The notes: generated from the sequence alone by a model not told the origin. 64,000 nt of DNA from Draconibacterium mangrovi (GCF_010586825.1 NZ_JAAAGB010000005.1:310001-374000); one strand, 5' to 3'. Positions 17,036 through 26,922 are shown, counted from the stretch's first letter. Numbers and translations: made by a program.

Positions 17036-18208
17036 TTATCCATCATTGTTTATTTTCTCCAGGGTTTTCCACACCTGGAACATGCCGCGTGGCACATGGA
17101 AACAACCTTTCCATTTTCCGCCTTTTAAGGGCAACAACACCTCTCCCTGGCGGTTCAGATAGCCGTACCATTCGCCATACTCAGCATCGGCAAAATGTGC
17201 CCACGAATACTCGTGTACTTTTTCAAACCAGCTTAAACATTCCTGGTTGCCAGTTAGCGCATAACCTTTAATCAGCGTAATTAATGTTTCGATGTGTACC
17301 CACCAAAGTTTCTGGTCCCATTCGAGTTGTTGCGGCGGGTTTCCTTTTATATCGAGGAAATAGAAAATTCCACCGTATTTTTCATCCCAGCCATATTTTA
17401 AGGTACGCAGGGCAATGTCTACTGCTTTTTGTGCCAGTTCAGGTCTTTTCAATCGTTCCGAGAGGTCCATGATAAACCACATGGCTTCGATGGCATGCCC
17501 CGGATTTAACAAACGTCCTTCAAACGAATCGGAAAAATTTCCGTCAGGATTTACATTTTCCAGAATCAATCCGTAATTCGGTTGATAGAATACCTCCATC
17601 ACTTCATGCAACACCTCTTTGATGGTGCTATCTACCAATTCAGGTTCGAGCAGGTGCTCGATTTCAAGCGACAGGTTACACATAATCATGGGCAGCGAGA
17701 AACCTTTTAACGGACGGGTACCGGGCACCAGTTTGTTGTAGTTGCCTTTGGGATTATCGCTTCGTTTCAGAATATTTTGGAAGGTAGCTTTTGCAATGTT
17801 GGCAAACGTTTCGTTGCCGGTTGCTTTGCTAAGCTGCCCAAAAGCCATGGTGGCGAAACAATCGGAAAAAATATTGTAGGGCTGCACCAGCGGCTCACCT
17901 TCGCGGGTAAGCGAAAAATACCAGTTTAGCTCTCCATCGTGACCGTATTTTTGTAGAAAAGCTGCACCATCAAGGGCAATCTGCAGCCATTCCTGTTTCT
18001 GTTCTACTGCGTTGTATAATTTGGCAAACATCCACACCTGGCGGGCTTGCAGCCAAATAAATTTATCGGTGTCGAAAACTTCACCGTCGCGTTTCAGGCA
18101 GGTAAAATAACCGCCATGTTCTTTGTCGAGCGAATGTGCTTCCCAAAACGGAACCACTTTGTTTAACAGCTCGTTTTTATATTGTTCTGCAAAGATTTTA
18201 AAATCCAT
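17036..18208 (-). CDS. N-acylglucosamine 2-epimerase (AGE family)
   Basis: Interconverts N-acetylmannosamine and N-acetylglucosamine, the step after the lyase in the Bacteroides-type sialate pathway. 390 residues from ATG 18208 match the full (alpha/alpha)6-barrel of renin-binding-protein/AGE enzymes, including the LNPGHAIEAMWF region, a conserved WWVHIETL stretch and a C-terminal KGGKWKGCFHVPRGMF segment with the expected catalytic His residues. A longer frame to 18316 adds 36 residues that look unlike the family and overlap the kelch gene, so the internal ATG is chosen. Position between the mutarotase and transporter genes supports the role. A cellobiose-type epimerase is the alternative but less likely here. 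Confidence 0.88.
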   Translation of the reverse strand: MDFKIFAEQYKNELLNKVVPFWEAHSLDKEHGGYFTCLKRDGEVFDTDKFIWLQARQVWMFAKLYNAVEQKQEWLQIALDGAAFLQKYGHDGELNWYFSLTREGEPLVQPYNIFSDCFATMAFGQLSKATGNETFANIAKATFQNILKRSDNPKGNYNKLVPGTRPLKGFSLPMIMCNLSLEIEHLLEPELVDSTIKEVLHEVMEVFYQPNYGLILENVNPDGNFSDSFEGRLLNPGHAIEAMWFIMDLSERLKRPELAQKAVDIALRTLKYGWDEKYGGIFYFLDIKGNPPQQLEWDQKLWWVHIETLITLIKGYALTGNQECLSWFEKVHEYSWAHFADAEYGEWYGYLNRQGEVLLPLKGGKWKGCFHVPRGMFQVWKTLEKINNDG

Positions 18209-18233
18209 TTTTTTAGCTTTATTACGTGATAAC

Positions 18234-19457
18234 TTAATTCGGATTAACCACCGAAATTTCTGCATAATTAACACCTGGTGTGCGCACTCCCGGCCTGATT
18301 TCGCCGTTGGGCACATAAATTTTGTTACCGAATTTTACCGCCAGCGTGGTTACCTGTGCCGGAAACGGAAGTTTTTCTTTTTCAAAACATTCCCCGGTAA
18401 CCGTGTTGTATAAAAACACCTGTTTGCTAAATCCCGGATGACTTTCGAGGTGTTTTATCTTCTGATTAATAATTTCCTGTTTTTGCTCTGGCGTTTCGGC
18501 AGTTGCTGTGGCGTTAATAAATTCCTCGGTTTTATTAAAAAGCGCTCCTTTATCGCCCCCTAGCAGTACAATGTAGTTTTTACCAACTGCGGCACCTGTT
18601 CCGGCAGCCAGCGTTAAGGGAGTTTCTCCATCGCTGCTGATTTGCCCATCGGTTTGCCATTCGTTTTTTGACGGCGAATATTTCCAAACCGAACTAAAAA
18701 AAGTGGTTAACTCCCCGGTTCGGTTGCGGCCACCAAGTACATAAATACAGTTTTCGGTGCCATCCCACTGGGCGGCTACCACGGCATTCGATACCGGCCC
18801 GGGCAAAGCAGGAAGTTCTTTCCATTCCACTTTATCTTTCGAAAAATCAGCACAATAAAACGAGGCCAGGTTTCCTTCGGCTCCAGCACCACCGGCTACG
18901 TAGACCATCGAACCAATTGTTGCAGCCCCGCCATTCGACATGGCTACGGGTAAATCCGTAAGTGCACTAACTTCAACATCGGTTTTGTTTAACTTCAGTT
19001 TTAACACCTTTGAAAGCAGTCCGTCGTGATTTTCGCCGCCGATGCAAATAACTTCGTCGTTTAACGACACACAGGCTGAATAAGCCATTGGAGCCGGAAG
19101 TTTTGTCTTCGCCACTTCCCATGGTCCTTTATTTTCTTTCAGATTAAAGAAAAATATATCGTCGTAATATGTTTTTGTACCTTCATTCCAGGGGGGAGCG
19201 TCTGGAAAATTCGAACCTCCGGCAACAAGTAATGATTCGGAAGACACGCCGGCCAAAGCGCCTGCAAGCCCTTTTTGTTTCTGCTGATTGGTGGCCGGCG
19301 GTACATCCGGTAAACTTCCCCAATTAATCTTCATAGTTATTTCTTTATCAACCGGGGAGCATTGTGATATAACGCCCCCTAGAATGAGTAGTGAAAATAA
19401 GTTAGTTATTCGCTTAAAGCGTACTGAAAAGATCTTGCATTTGTAATCCCTGAACAT
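18234..19457 (-). CDS. nanM: Kelch-repeat N-acetylneuraminate mutarotase
   Basis: Beta-propeller protein converting alpha-sialic acid, the form released by sialidases, to the beta anomer. From ATG 19457 there are 407 residues: a basic leader, a hydrophobic segment and a possible lipobox ending in Gln-Cys (ISQC), then kelch repeats with the typical Gly-Gly pairs (LLVAGGSNFPD, ICIGGENHDG, VYVAGGAGAEG, IYVLGGRNRTG, IVLLGGDKG). Six-bladed NanM-like proteins and cyclically permuted mutarotases share this pattern. The 5' end overlaps the lyase gene by 44 bases. If ATG 19333 were the start, the protein would be cytoplasmic; the lipoprotein reading is preferred because the hydrophobic segment is well formed. 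Confidence 0.82.
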   Translation of the reverse strand: MFRDYKCKIFSVRFKRITNLFSLLILGGVISQCSPVDKEITMKINWGSLPDVPPATNQQKQKGLAGALAGVSSESLLVAGGSNFPDAPPWNEGTKTYYDDIFFFNLKENKGPWEVAKTKLPAPMAYSACVSLNDEVICIGGENHDGLLSKVLKLKLNKTDVEVSALTDLPVAMSNGGAATIGSMVYVAGGAGAEGNLASFYCADFSKDKVEWKELPALPGPVSNAVVAAQWDGTENCIYVLGGRNRTGELTTFFSSVWKYSPSKNEWQTDGQISSDGETPLTLAAGTGAAVGKNYIVLLGGDKGALFNKTEEFINATATAETPEQKQEIINQKIKHLESHPGFSKQVFLYNTVTGECFEKEKLPFPAQVTTLAVKFGNKIYVPNGEIRPGVRTPGVNYAEISVVNPN

Positions 19458-20343
19458 CTTTTTCAAACTCTTTATATGCTTCATTGCTCATGTTTTTTAT
19501 TGGCAAACGGAATTCCCCACATTCAAAACCAATGTAACGCATATAGGCTTTTCCGGTTGCGATTCCTCCATATTTTCCCAACAGGCGAATCATGTCGATT
19601 GATTGTTGTTGCAATTTGCGTGCTTTTTCCAGGTCGCTCTCATTAAAAGCATCGATGAGCTGATAATAGAGTGGGGCAGCATAGTTGAACGTACTACCGA
19701 CTCCTGCACGTGCCCCCAGGACCAGTGCTGACACTAAGTTTTCGTCGCGTCCCCAAAGCATATCGTATTTACCATTTTTGAAGCTCATACAGCTTTGGAA
19801 ATCCATAAAATCTTCGTGAGTATACTTAATACCAGCCAGGTTTGGGATCATCGAATCTGCTTCCTGTAAAAAATCAAACATAGACACATTGCAGCCAGTC
19901 AGCACAGGAATGTGATAAAAGTAGACAGGAGTATTCGGCACAGCTTCGGCTATTTTTGCACAGAACTCTGCTAATTGACCAGCAGCGGCAGGCTTAAAAT
20001 AGTATGGTGCGAGCAAAGCAATTGAGTCTATACCACAATCGGCTGAATGTTGCGCGTTTTCAATACATTCTATGTATGAAGTTCCACCAACGAGGTTAAT
20101 GGTTTTCACGTTTTTCGTGTTTGAAGTTGCTTGTACCCAGGCCTCGGTTATTTTCATTTTTTCCTTTTGGCTCAACGAAACTCCTTCGCCTGTAGAGCCA
20201 TTGATAAATGCACCTACAACTTTGTTCTTCTCTAATAATCCGGCGTATCCCGAAATTCTTTCATAAATCACTTCTCCCTTCTTGTCCATCGGAGTGAATG
20301 GTGCTGCTACCAATCCTTCAAATTTATTAGTACTTATGCTCAT
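19414..20343 (-). CDS. nanA: N-acetylneuraminate lyase
   Basis: Cleaves N-acetylneuraminate to pyruvate and N-acetylmannosamine in the cytoplasm. 309 residues in the DHDPS/NAL TIM-barrel family. The GSTGEG motif is at 49-54, catalytic Tyr143 in YFYHIP and the Schiff-base Lys173 in GIKYTHED. The length is typical. These residues correspond to Tyr137 and Lys165 of the E. coli enzyme. It is followed in the operon by the kelch and AGE genes, giving the lyase-epimerase route known from Bacteroides fragilis (nanLET). A dihydrodipicolinate synthase role is unlikely because of the context and the YHIP form of the Tyr motif. Confidence 0.93.
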   Translation of the reverse strand: MSISTNKFEGLVAAPFTPMDKKGEVIYERISGYAGLLEKNKVVGAFINGSTGEGVSLSQKEKMKITEAWVQATSNTKNVKTINLVGGTSYIECIENAQHSADCGIDSIALLAPYYFKPAAAGQLAEFCAKIAEAVPNTPVYFYHIPVLTGCNVSMFDFLQEADSMIPNLAGIKYTHEDFMDFQSCMSFKNGKYDMLWGRDENLVSALVLGARAGVGSTFNYAAPLYYQLIDAFNESDLEKARKLQQQSIDMIRLLGKYGGIATGKAYMRYIGFECGEFRLPIKNMSNEAYKEFEKDVQGLQMQDLFSTL

Positions 20344-20387
20344 AATTCTTATGCTTATTTTGGTTTATAATTATCCAATTACTTGGT

Positions 20388-21062
20388 CTATAAATATTTT
20401 CCTATCGATTCAACCCAAACCATGTATCCTGCTCCTTTTAAATGCAAACCATCATTAGTGTAAAGTGGATTCATCCAATTGCTATCGTCATTCTTAAATC
20501 TTGAAAACAGATCCACAAACTGCACGGAAGTTTGGGCACACCAACCTCTCAGTTGTTGATTGATCCAAAGAATTTCTTCGGTTTTCGAGCAATGTCCCTG
20601 AAATTTTCCGAACTCAGGATTTACTGGCAAAATGCTCTGCAGGTAAAGTTGTGTCTTCGGTGAATCGGCTTTAATTCGCTCAGCAATCCTGCAGATGTTA
20701 CTAAAAACAGTGTCTCGAGAAATTCCCCGGGCAAGATCGTTGATTCCGATTAACAGAAAGACTTTTTCCGGTTGCGACTCTGTTACTTCATTTAATCGGA
20801 ACAGGACTCCCTCTGTTACATCGCCGCTAATCCCGCGATTTTTAATTTTTGAATTATTAAAAAGTTCGGCCCACTCACAACCGTCAGTAATGCTGTTCCC
20901 CAGGAAGATGATTTCCTTTTTGGAATTTGGAAGACTTTCAAACAATGTTCTTCGCTGCTCGTAATAAGTGGTTTGAAACGACTTTTTCGCCTCCTGAGCT
21001 TTCACGCCAGGTAAAAAACAGAGCGCGAAATACAGTATTAATATGACTTTTAAAGTTCTCAT
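20388..21062 (-). CDS. Secreted SGNH/GDSL esterase
   Basis: 224 residues from ATG 21062: signal peptide (about 1-22), then an SGNH hydrolase domain. Block I is GNSITDG (catalytic Ser), the block II Gly lies in SGDVTEG, block III is IGINDL and block V is DGLHLKG with the catalytic Asp and His. An upstream in-frame start at 21134 adds a non-signal segment overlapping the previous gene and is rejected. It begins 1 base after the stop of the sialate esterase gene, so translation is probably coupled. The likely role is removal of an acyl (often acetyl) group from sialic acid or another mucin/N-glycan sugar; the exact bond is inferred from position. Confidence 0.85.
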   Translation of the reverse strand: MRTLKVILILYFALCFLPGVKAQEAKKSFQTTYYEQRRTLFESLPNSKKEIIFLGNSITDGCEWAELFNNSKIKNRGISGDVTEGVLFRLNEVTESQPEKVFLLIGINDLARGISRDTVFSNICRIAERIKADSPKTQLYLQSILPVNPEFGKFQGHCSKTEEILWINQQLRGWCAQTSVQFVDLFSRFKNDDSNWMNPLYTNDGLHLKGAGYMVWVESIGKYL

Positions 21063-21063
21063 A

Positions 21064-23202
21064 TTACTTTGTTTTAGTTGCATTCGAATTAGGGGATTCA
21101 ACCTGAAATGTAGATGCGGGCAATCCGCATTCATTTACTAAATTGCCACGCGAATAAGGCTTCCAACCGTAACGAACCTGTTCTATCTTTTTATCTTTTG
21201 AATCGATGATGATTTTATTATTCTTTAGCTTTGCACTAACGGGATGGAAAAGTCCATCTGCTCCAGCCACTTCCAATTCCCGAACACGATTACCATCCGA
21301 TGTTTTTAACTGCACAGCATGCGAAAAAGTAAGAATTACTTTTCCCTTTTCCTCAGTTACCTTACTGATTTGTGGTCCGCCATTTGGAACATCTTTCATT
21401 CCATAGTCGTGCGATAAGGCCAGGTTGGCAAAACGTTCGCCAATTTCGATTTTGTGCTTCGGATGCACATCCAGCGAATCGCCTAAATCGCTTGTTACTA
21501 CCATCGCGGTGTTGGGAATACTAAGCGCCAGTTCCCGCTGTGTTTCGCGGAAATAAGGCCACGACGGGCGGTTGATGCTTGATAACTGCGCAAAATAAAA
21601 AGGCATTTTAGCATCGTTAAAAGCCGAGCGCCATGAATATACCAGCGCCGAAAAAGCATGCTTATAATGTTCGGCATTGTGGGCATTCGATTCGCCTTGA
21701 TACCATATTACTCCTGCCACCGGAATTCCCACCACCGACTTTACACCGGCTTCGTAAATATAGGCTGGCTCGTAAGGATGACGCTGCAATTTGTTTTCGG
21801 CCAATTCAATATTTATAGCAGCACGTTCACGGCACCACCCCTGAATAAAATCGTTCTTTTTCCAATCGGTGAGTACATCTACCATGTACGGATCAAACTC
21901 CAACGTTTTGCGGTCGATAAAGGCTTCTGCCGGTGCGCCACCAACGCTTATCTGAATCAATCCGATAGGAACATCCAGCTTTTTATTCAGTTGTCGGCCA
22001 AAAGTATAGCCAATTGCTGAAAATTCGGCCGCATCATCAGAATTGCTCCGTTCCCATTCGCCTTCAAAATAATCTAGTTGATTGACTTTTACCAGCGTCG
22101 TCGAGTCCCAGTTTTTATTATCAGTGCGTACAATGCTTTTCAAATTGTACAGGCGAAGATTTGGATATTCAGCTGCATCGTCAATCATCCTTGAAGCATT
22201 AATAGCTTGTTTCATCTGGAACTCCATGTTTGATTGCCCGGCACAAACCCATACTTCGCCCACTAAAATATCGTAGAGCGAGATGGATTCTTCAGAATCC
22301 GAAGTTACTTTCAGCTCGTAAGGTCCTCCGGCGGCCACCGCATTGAAGGTAACCGACCATTGGCCGTGTTCGTTGGCCGTACATGTTCTTTTTTGACTGG
22401 CAAAATTCAGCGTAAGTTTTGTTCTGCTGTTGGCTTTTCCAAACACCTGAATGGGCTGTTCTTGTTGCAGCACCATGTGGTTCATAAAAACCGGAGCCAG
22501 GCTCAATCCTCCAAAATCGCCCGTTATGTTTTCGTAAACGGTCTGCGCTAAAATTCCGGCTCCTTCTGCATTCGGATGGAGGGCATCGGGAAATAACTCG
22601 GGACGACTGTAGAGTGGGGGATGCAGATCGATCAGCCCTACTTTGCTGTTTTTAGCTACTTGTTCGATAGCGTCCTGAATTTGCCAGAACCAGTCACGTG
22701 TGCCGGATTTAAAACGTGGGTGCGTGTTAAAAATCGGCGTCATTTTGCAAATATAAACCTGCGGATTATTGAAGTTGTGTAGGCGAAACGAATCGATCAG
22801 AGCCATGTAATCCGACACAAACTCATCGCGGTAATTGGGCCAGTTGCGCGGGTCGGTATCGTTCAGACCAAGATGAATAACAATAATATCGGCATCAAAA
22901 TTCAAAGCCTCAGGATACTCCGGCGTTTCAATATAAGGTCGGTGTCCTTTGCTTAAAAGTGTGGCTCCGCTGTGCCCGAAGTTCTGCACTTCATATGCGT
23001 CTCCCAATAAATTCTGCAACTGCGAGGGATAGGAATATCGTTCAGGATTCTTCAGTAAATAACCACGCGTAACCGAATTTCCCACACAGACTACCCTTAT
23101 TTTCTTTTCTTCATTTTCTTTTGAAGAGATGCCTAATACATTTTGCCCTATGCCAAACAAAAGCATCAAACTGACGAAAAGTGTTATTCTACGCAATTTC
23201 AT
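21064..23202 (-). CDS. nanS: Two-domain sialate O-acetylesterase
   Basis: 712-residue exported enzyme. After the signal peptide (about 1-25), residues 30-230 are one SGNH domain (GNSVTRG, LGLNDTDPRNWP, then DALHPN) and residues 240-640 a second domain of the SASA/sialate-esterase family (WVCAGQSNMEF, then IWYQGESNAHN). Removes O-acetyl groups from sialic acids so that sialidase and lyase can act. A two-domain form is known for Tannerella forsythia NanS. The C-terminal residues 640-700 form a beta-rich tail. It lies 15 bases after the GH20 gene. The two esterase sites may have different positional specificities (inference). Confidence 0.9.
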   Translation of the reverse strand: MKLRRITLFVSLMLLFGIGQNVLGISSKENEEKKIRVVCVGNSVTRGYLLKNPERYSYPSQLQNLLGDAYEVQNFGHSGATLLSKGHRPYIETPEYPEALNFDADIIVIHLGLNDTDPRNWPNYRDEFVSDYMALIDSFRLHNFNNPQVYICKMTPIFNTHPRFKSGTRDWFWQIQDAIEQVAKNSKVGLIDLHPPLYSRPELFPDALHPNAEGAGILAQTVYENITGDFGGLSLAPVFMNHMVLQQEQPIQVFGKANSRTKLTLNFASQKRTCTANEHGQWSVTFNAVAAGGPYELKVTSDSEESISLYDILVGEVWVCAGQSNMEFQMKQAINASRMIDDAAEYPNLRLYNLKSIVRTDNKNWDSTTLVKVNQLDYFEGEWERSNSDDAAEFSAIGYTFGRQLNKKLDVPIGLIQISVGGAPAEAFIDRKTLEFDPYMVDVLTDWKKNDFIQGWCRERAAINIELAENKLQRHPYEPAYIYEAGVKSVVGIPVAGVIWYQGESNAHNAEHYKHAFSALVYSWRSAFNDAKMPFYFAQLSSINRPSWPYFRETQRELALSIPNTAMVVTSDLGDSLDVHPKHKIEIGERFANLALSHDYGMKDVPNGGPQISKVTEEKGKVILTFSHAVQLKTSDGNRVRELEVAGADGLFHPVSAKLKNNKIIIDSKDKKIEQVRYGWKPYSRGNLVNECGLPASTFQVESPNSNATKTK

Positions 23203-23217
23203 TTTAAAAGCGATTTT

Positions 23218-25185
23218 TTATTTCAATTCAGCTGAAAACTTCAAGCCTTCAACTTCTTTTATATTTCCATTATCTTCCTGAACGGGCACAAAAGTGAACA
23301 TGCGCTTCCAGGTATCTTTTTTCACCGGAATTTTCAGCAACACTTCGTTCCATCCTTTTTTGAGTTGAATAGAAGCCGGCTTTCTGAAAAAGTAATTCTC
23401 ATCGGTGAAGGGGATTTCTTCCGTGTTGCTCGCCAGCCCCGGATTATTCCATTCGGGCGCGGCAATTAATTCGCCGTTTAACCAGACTTTGGGGTGCGTA
23501 TTATGCCATTCCCCGTCTTGCGGAAACGGACCTCCCCGGCGGCCACCGGAACGCGACCAGTCGTGAAAACTGATCCAGGCTTCAACCGTTTGTTCTTTTG
23601 GCGACCAAATTTGCGTGTAGGCATAATAAGTTCCTGTTTCTTTGGGAAAATGTGACGGATAACCAAAGTAGTGCGTTAACTGAATGGTTCCGCCATAAAA
23701 CGGTCCCTGCCAGGTGTAATTTGCTGTGTCGATACGGTAGGTTTCAAACAACTCGTTTTCCACAGGAAAGGTAGCATCAACATCGCCACTATTGGCAATT
23801 GGCCCCAGAACTTTCCATTCAATGTTTGATTGTTTTACATACAGAAACGGTTTCTCCTGAAAATATTTATCGCGATGTTCGATCATCCGGACCTCAAAAG
23901 CACTGAATTCATTGAAAAGCTCGCTTCCTTTTTCCGGCAATTTTGCTAAATAGTTTTCTCCAACATATGTTTTTTGGCCTGTCCATGAAGTTTCGGCGTA
24001 GGTAACCATTCCCGGATACACCGGGTTTTGCTCCAGAATGTCGTAAGCCTCGTATATATTGTTATCGTTCCAACAGCAGAAAATACCTCCCATACGCAGC
24101 GAATCGCCATGTGCAGTACCGTTAATTCTATCGAAGTATAACTGCACCATGCCCGACAAAGGATCTAGATGGTTGACGTAATTTAAACGGCAGTCGATGT
24201 AACGGTGCCCCGGTTTGGGGTGCCCGCTCGATGACCAAAGTTGTGTGATAGAAACCGAGTCGTCCTCGATGTGCTGCCCCGGACGCCAAACAATAAGTTC
24301 GCGGCCGTGGTGTTGCGTTACCCTCTCGAGCAATGCCGGTAACAAAGCTGGTGATGGTTTTTCATAATCGTGCCAAACTTCGTCTGTTCCTAAATGGATG
24401 TAGGGCATCACGTTGGCCGGTGCCAGGCTACATAATTCGTCAACCAGGTCTATTAATACCGGCTGTACACGCGGATCGCTCATTTTTTCAAAACCCATTG
24501 CTTTACGAAAAGCAGCACTGTGCCCGGGAATATCGAACTCTGGAATCAGCGTTATTTTTCGCTCCCGGCAATAAGCCACCAGCTCTTTAAAATCTTGCTG
24601 GGTATAAAATTTTCCTTTTTCACGCGTCATACTTTCCTCCGTGTTCAACTCCGGATATATTTTGCTCTCCAACCGCCATCCCGGATTTTCGGTCATGTGA
24701 AAGTGAAACACGTTATACTTATACGCCGCCAATACATCGATTTGCTCTTTCAGCATGTCCATGGGCTGGTAATTCCGGCCTACATCCTGCATAAAACCAC
24801 GAATGCGAAAAGCCGGCCAGTCAACAATCGCACAGCCTTTCAGGTAACGTTTTCCGTTTTTTTCGAAAACCAGCTGTTTTACAGTTTGCAGGCCGCGGTA
24901 AATTCCGGTTTCGGTTGTAGCCTCCAGAATTACCGAATCGGCCGAAACATTTAAGCGATAGGCTTCCTCCTTGTTCAGTGGAACCTCCGGAATATCGGAA
25001 ACAATGCGCTGTACAAAACAGGTGCTGGTATCGGCCATATTAAATGACGATGTGCCCCAGTCAATGTGCTGCGGCATTGGTATCAGCGCCGGGATCGGAT
25101 CTTTCTCTTGGTTACAAGAAAAAAGCATCCAGGCAGCAACAAATGCTGTCAGGAAGCTGAAATATTTAGACATTGTATCATTCAT
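23218..25185 (-). CDS. Beta-N-acetylhexosaminidase (GH20) lipoprotein
   Basis: 655 residues. Lipobox LFSC puts lipid on Cys24. Residues 30-120 form the GH20b domain and 125-455 the GH20 barrel, with substrate-binding Arg127 and catalytic Asp268-Glu269 in HLGTDEVW; the conserved IPEFDIPGH is at 214-222. A C-terminal beta domain (about 490-640) follows. It removes terminal GlcNAc or GalNAc from glycans exposed after desialylation, outside the cytoplasm. Located 14 bases after the sialidase gene. The combination of sialidase, esterases and hexosaminidase points to mucin-type or N-glycan sialoglycans. Confidence 0.93.
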   Translation of the reverse strand: MNDTMSKYFSFLTAFVAAWMLFSCNQEKDPIPALIPMPQHIDWGTSSFNMADTSTCFVQRIVSDIPEVPLNKEEAYRLNVSADSVILEATTETGIYRGLQTVKQLVFEKNGKRYLKGCAIVDWPAFRIRGFMQDVGRNYQPMDMLKEQIDVLAAYKYNVFHFHMTENPGWRLESKIYPELNTEESMTREKGKFYTQQDFKELVAYCRERKITLIPEFDIPGHSAAFRKAMGFEKMSDPRVQPVLIDLVDELCSLAPANVMPYIHLGTDEVWHDYEKPSPALLPALLERVTQHHGRELIVWRPGQHIEDDSVSITQLWSSSGHPKPGHRYIDCRLNYVNHLDPLSGMVQLYFDRINGTAHGDSLRMGGIFCCWNDNNIYEAYDILEQNPVYPGMVTYAETSWTGQKTYVGENYLAKLPEKGSELFNEFSAFEVRMIEHRDKYFQEKPFLYVKQSNIEWKVLGPIANSGDVDATFPVENELFETYRIDTANYTWQGPFYGGTIQLTHYFGYPSHFPKETGTYYAYTQIWSPKEQTVEAWISFHDWSRSGGRRGGPFPQDGEWHNTHPKVWLNGELIAAPEWNNPGLASNTEEIPFTDENYFFRKPASIQLKKGWNEVLLKIPVKKDTWKRMFTFVPVQEDNGNIKEVEGLKFSAELK

Positions 25186-25199
25186 GCTTGGTTTACATT

Positions 25200-26831
25200 T
25201 TACTGTCGGATGATTTCAGTAACTGGAATACTTTGGAAGTAAAGTTCTTTTACTCCTTCATAAAGAATACCAACTGTATTTTCATCGACCATGGTCATGC
25301 AAGAATAACCGTAACCACCTGTTTCATTCAATTCCAATTGGTACGCTTCGGGCCAGGTCATCCCTTCATCCAGGCTGGCCTTGATGGTCATGTTGGTACG
25401 CTGATTCGTATTATTTGGATTTGAAAAGAACAGCACCTGTTTGGTTTCACCGTTTAATTCCTGCTTGCTGGCAATTAAACTGGCCATACAATTAGGTTCC
25501 TGTAAAGCGGAATTCGAAGAAGGATGAATCTCCCAGGTTTTGCCGAGGTCTTTTGTAATAGCAATGGCACGACCGTTTGTTTCCGACTTATCTTTTCGGT
25601 TACGGTCGTCGCGCATGTTCAGCATCAGACTTCCGTCGCTTAACTCTACCACCTGTGCTTCGGTAGTATTGGTTTTGGCTCCTGTTCCAATGCTCCATGT
25701 TTCGCCACCATCTTTGCTGTATATTATAGTAGAATGTGGTGTGTAAGGGCCGCCATCTATTGCTTTCTCGCCCAACTCGGCTTTAAACTGTGCCGGGAAC
25801 ACCAAAGTTCCATCTGTAAGAGTTATTCCTTTTCCGGGTCCTTGCAGCAGGTACTGCCAGGCGGGGTCTTTAATTTGTTCGGTAATATTAATTGGCTCCG
25901 ACCAGGTGAGTCCGTCATCGGTACTTTTTACCAGCATAAACTGGCCGGTTTTCTCTGGCGATATACCGGGTTTTGAAGCCCACCAGCCCATTTGATTTTT
26001 GTCAAATCCGTGCATCCACACTGCGGCTACCCAAATGGTGTGGTTTACGGGATCGTAAAGCACGCTGGGGTCGCCAATGCCATTTAACTCCTGAGGCAAA
26101 CCGCCCCATTCGCCCATGTCCATAATTACTTTCATAGGTTCCCAGGTTTGTCCGCCATCGGTACTGCGGCTCATACCAATATCAATGTCTTCCTGTAAAT
26201 CTTTGCTATTGTTGTAGCGGTTATCGTAAACGGCAATCAGAGTTCCTTTGCCGGTTGTAATTAATCCAGGAATGCGGTAAGTATCGCAGTTATCTTGTCC
26301 AGCAGCGCGAACTACCTTTGCAGGACGAAAAGCAAAGGGTTGCTCCACTTCGATTGCGAGGCGATTTTTCCCCAATGTTAAAATGGCCTTTTCAACTGAA
26401 AAACGCTGTCTTAATACTGCATCGTTTTTCACTTGAAACTGAAAAGCCAGGGAATGACTTCCATTGGTAAATGTAGCATCACCTTCAATCACAATTGTGT
26501 TATTGGAAAGAACGTGTGTTTGTGAAAAGTTTGTTGTGAGTGTATCTTGGGGTAGGGCTGCACTCCATTCAGAATTAACTGAGTTTAAAAATTCAGCTTG
26601 ACTGTTTTCACTAAGTACTAAGGTAATTCTTTTTAGGTCATAAATTTTTCCCTGCTCAATATCGAGATGTATTTGGAAAACATCCGGATTTTCGCGGTCA
26701 ACAAATAATGGAACTTTTTTTTGTTCGACAGTAGTGTTTGTTACTCCTTCTAATTCGTACTTAATTTTTGTGGTGCAGCCGGTGAAGTTAATTACAAATA
26801 CGGCCAATAAAATAAGCAGGTAGTTTTTCAT
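25200..26831 (-). CDS. nanH: Sialidase (GH33) lipoprotein
   Basis: 543 residues with lipobox TGC (Cys19). Residues 25-160 are the N-terminal beta domain found in Bacteroides NanH. The GH33 six-bladed propeller follows: the FRIP-type motif appears as Tyr-Arg-Ile-Pro (185-188), and five Asp boxes of the S-x-D-x-G-x-T-W kind occur at 223-230, 303-310, 372-379, 426-433 and 486-493. Glu391 and a Tyr near 507-509 are candidate nucleophile-pair residues. It releases terminal sialic acids from glycoconjugates in the periplasm or at the surface. It is the first enzyme gene after susD, from which it is separated by a hairpin. Confidence 0.95.
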   Translation of the reverse strand: MKNYLLILLAVFVINFTGCTTKIKYELEGVTNTTVEQKKVPLFVDRENPDVFQIHLDIEQGKIYDLKRITLVLSENSQAEFLNSVNSEWSAALPQDTLTTNFSQTHVLSNNTIVIEGDATFTNGSHSLAFQFQVKNDAVLRQRFSVEKAILTLGKNRLAIEVEQPFAFRPAKVVRAAGQDNCDTYRIPGLITTGKGTLIAVYDNRYNNSKDLQEDIDIGMSRSTDGGQTWEPMKVIMDMGEWGGLPQELNGIGDPSVLYDPVNHTIWVAAVWMHGFDKNQMGWWASKPGISPEKTGQFMLVKSTDDGLTWSEPINITEQIKDPAWQYLLQGPGKGITLTDGTLVFPAQFKAELGEKAIDGGPYTPHSTIIYSKDGGETWSIGTGAKTNTTEAQVVELSDGSLMLNMRDDRNRKDKSETNGRAIAITKDLGKTWEIHPSSNSALQEPNCMASLIASKQELNGETKQVLFFSNPNNTNQRTNMTIKASLDEGMTWPEAYQLELNETGGYGYSCMTMVDENTVGILYEGVKELYFQSIPVTEIIRQ

Positions 26832-26883
26832 GATTAATTTATTTATTGTATCACAATGATAAAGACTATCAGTTAATTATGGA

Positions 26884-26922
26884 AATCTAAAATCAGGGGC
26901 AGAATTGCCCCTGACTAGATTT
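26884..26922 (-). terminator. Hairpin between susD and sialidase genes
   Basis: TCAGGGGCA (26893-26901) pairs with TGCCCCTGA (26906-26914) over a 4-base loop, and AAATCTA/TAGATTT (26884-26890, 26916-26922) extends the stem. On the minus strand it is followed by TTTTAG. Probably a partial terminator or mRNA-processing site lowering enzyme expression relative to SusCD. Confidence 0.7.

Noticed and set aside
18209-18316. N-terminal extension of the AGE epimerase
   Set aside because: It overlaps the kelch gene and does not resemble the family; the protein is complete from ATG 18208.
24333-24954. Plus-strand frames of 85 and 144 codons under the GH20 gene
   Set aside because: They are antisense to the GH20 catalytic domain and have no recognisable protein family.
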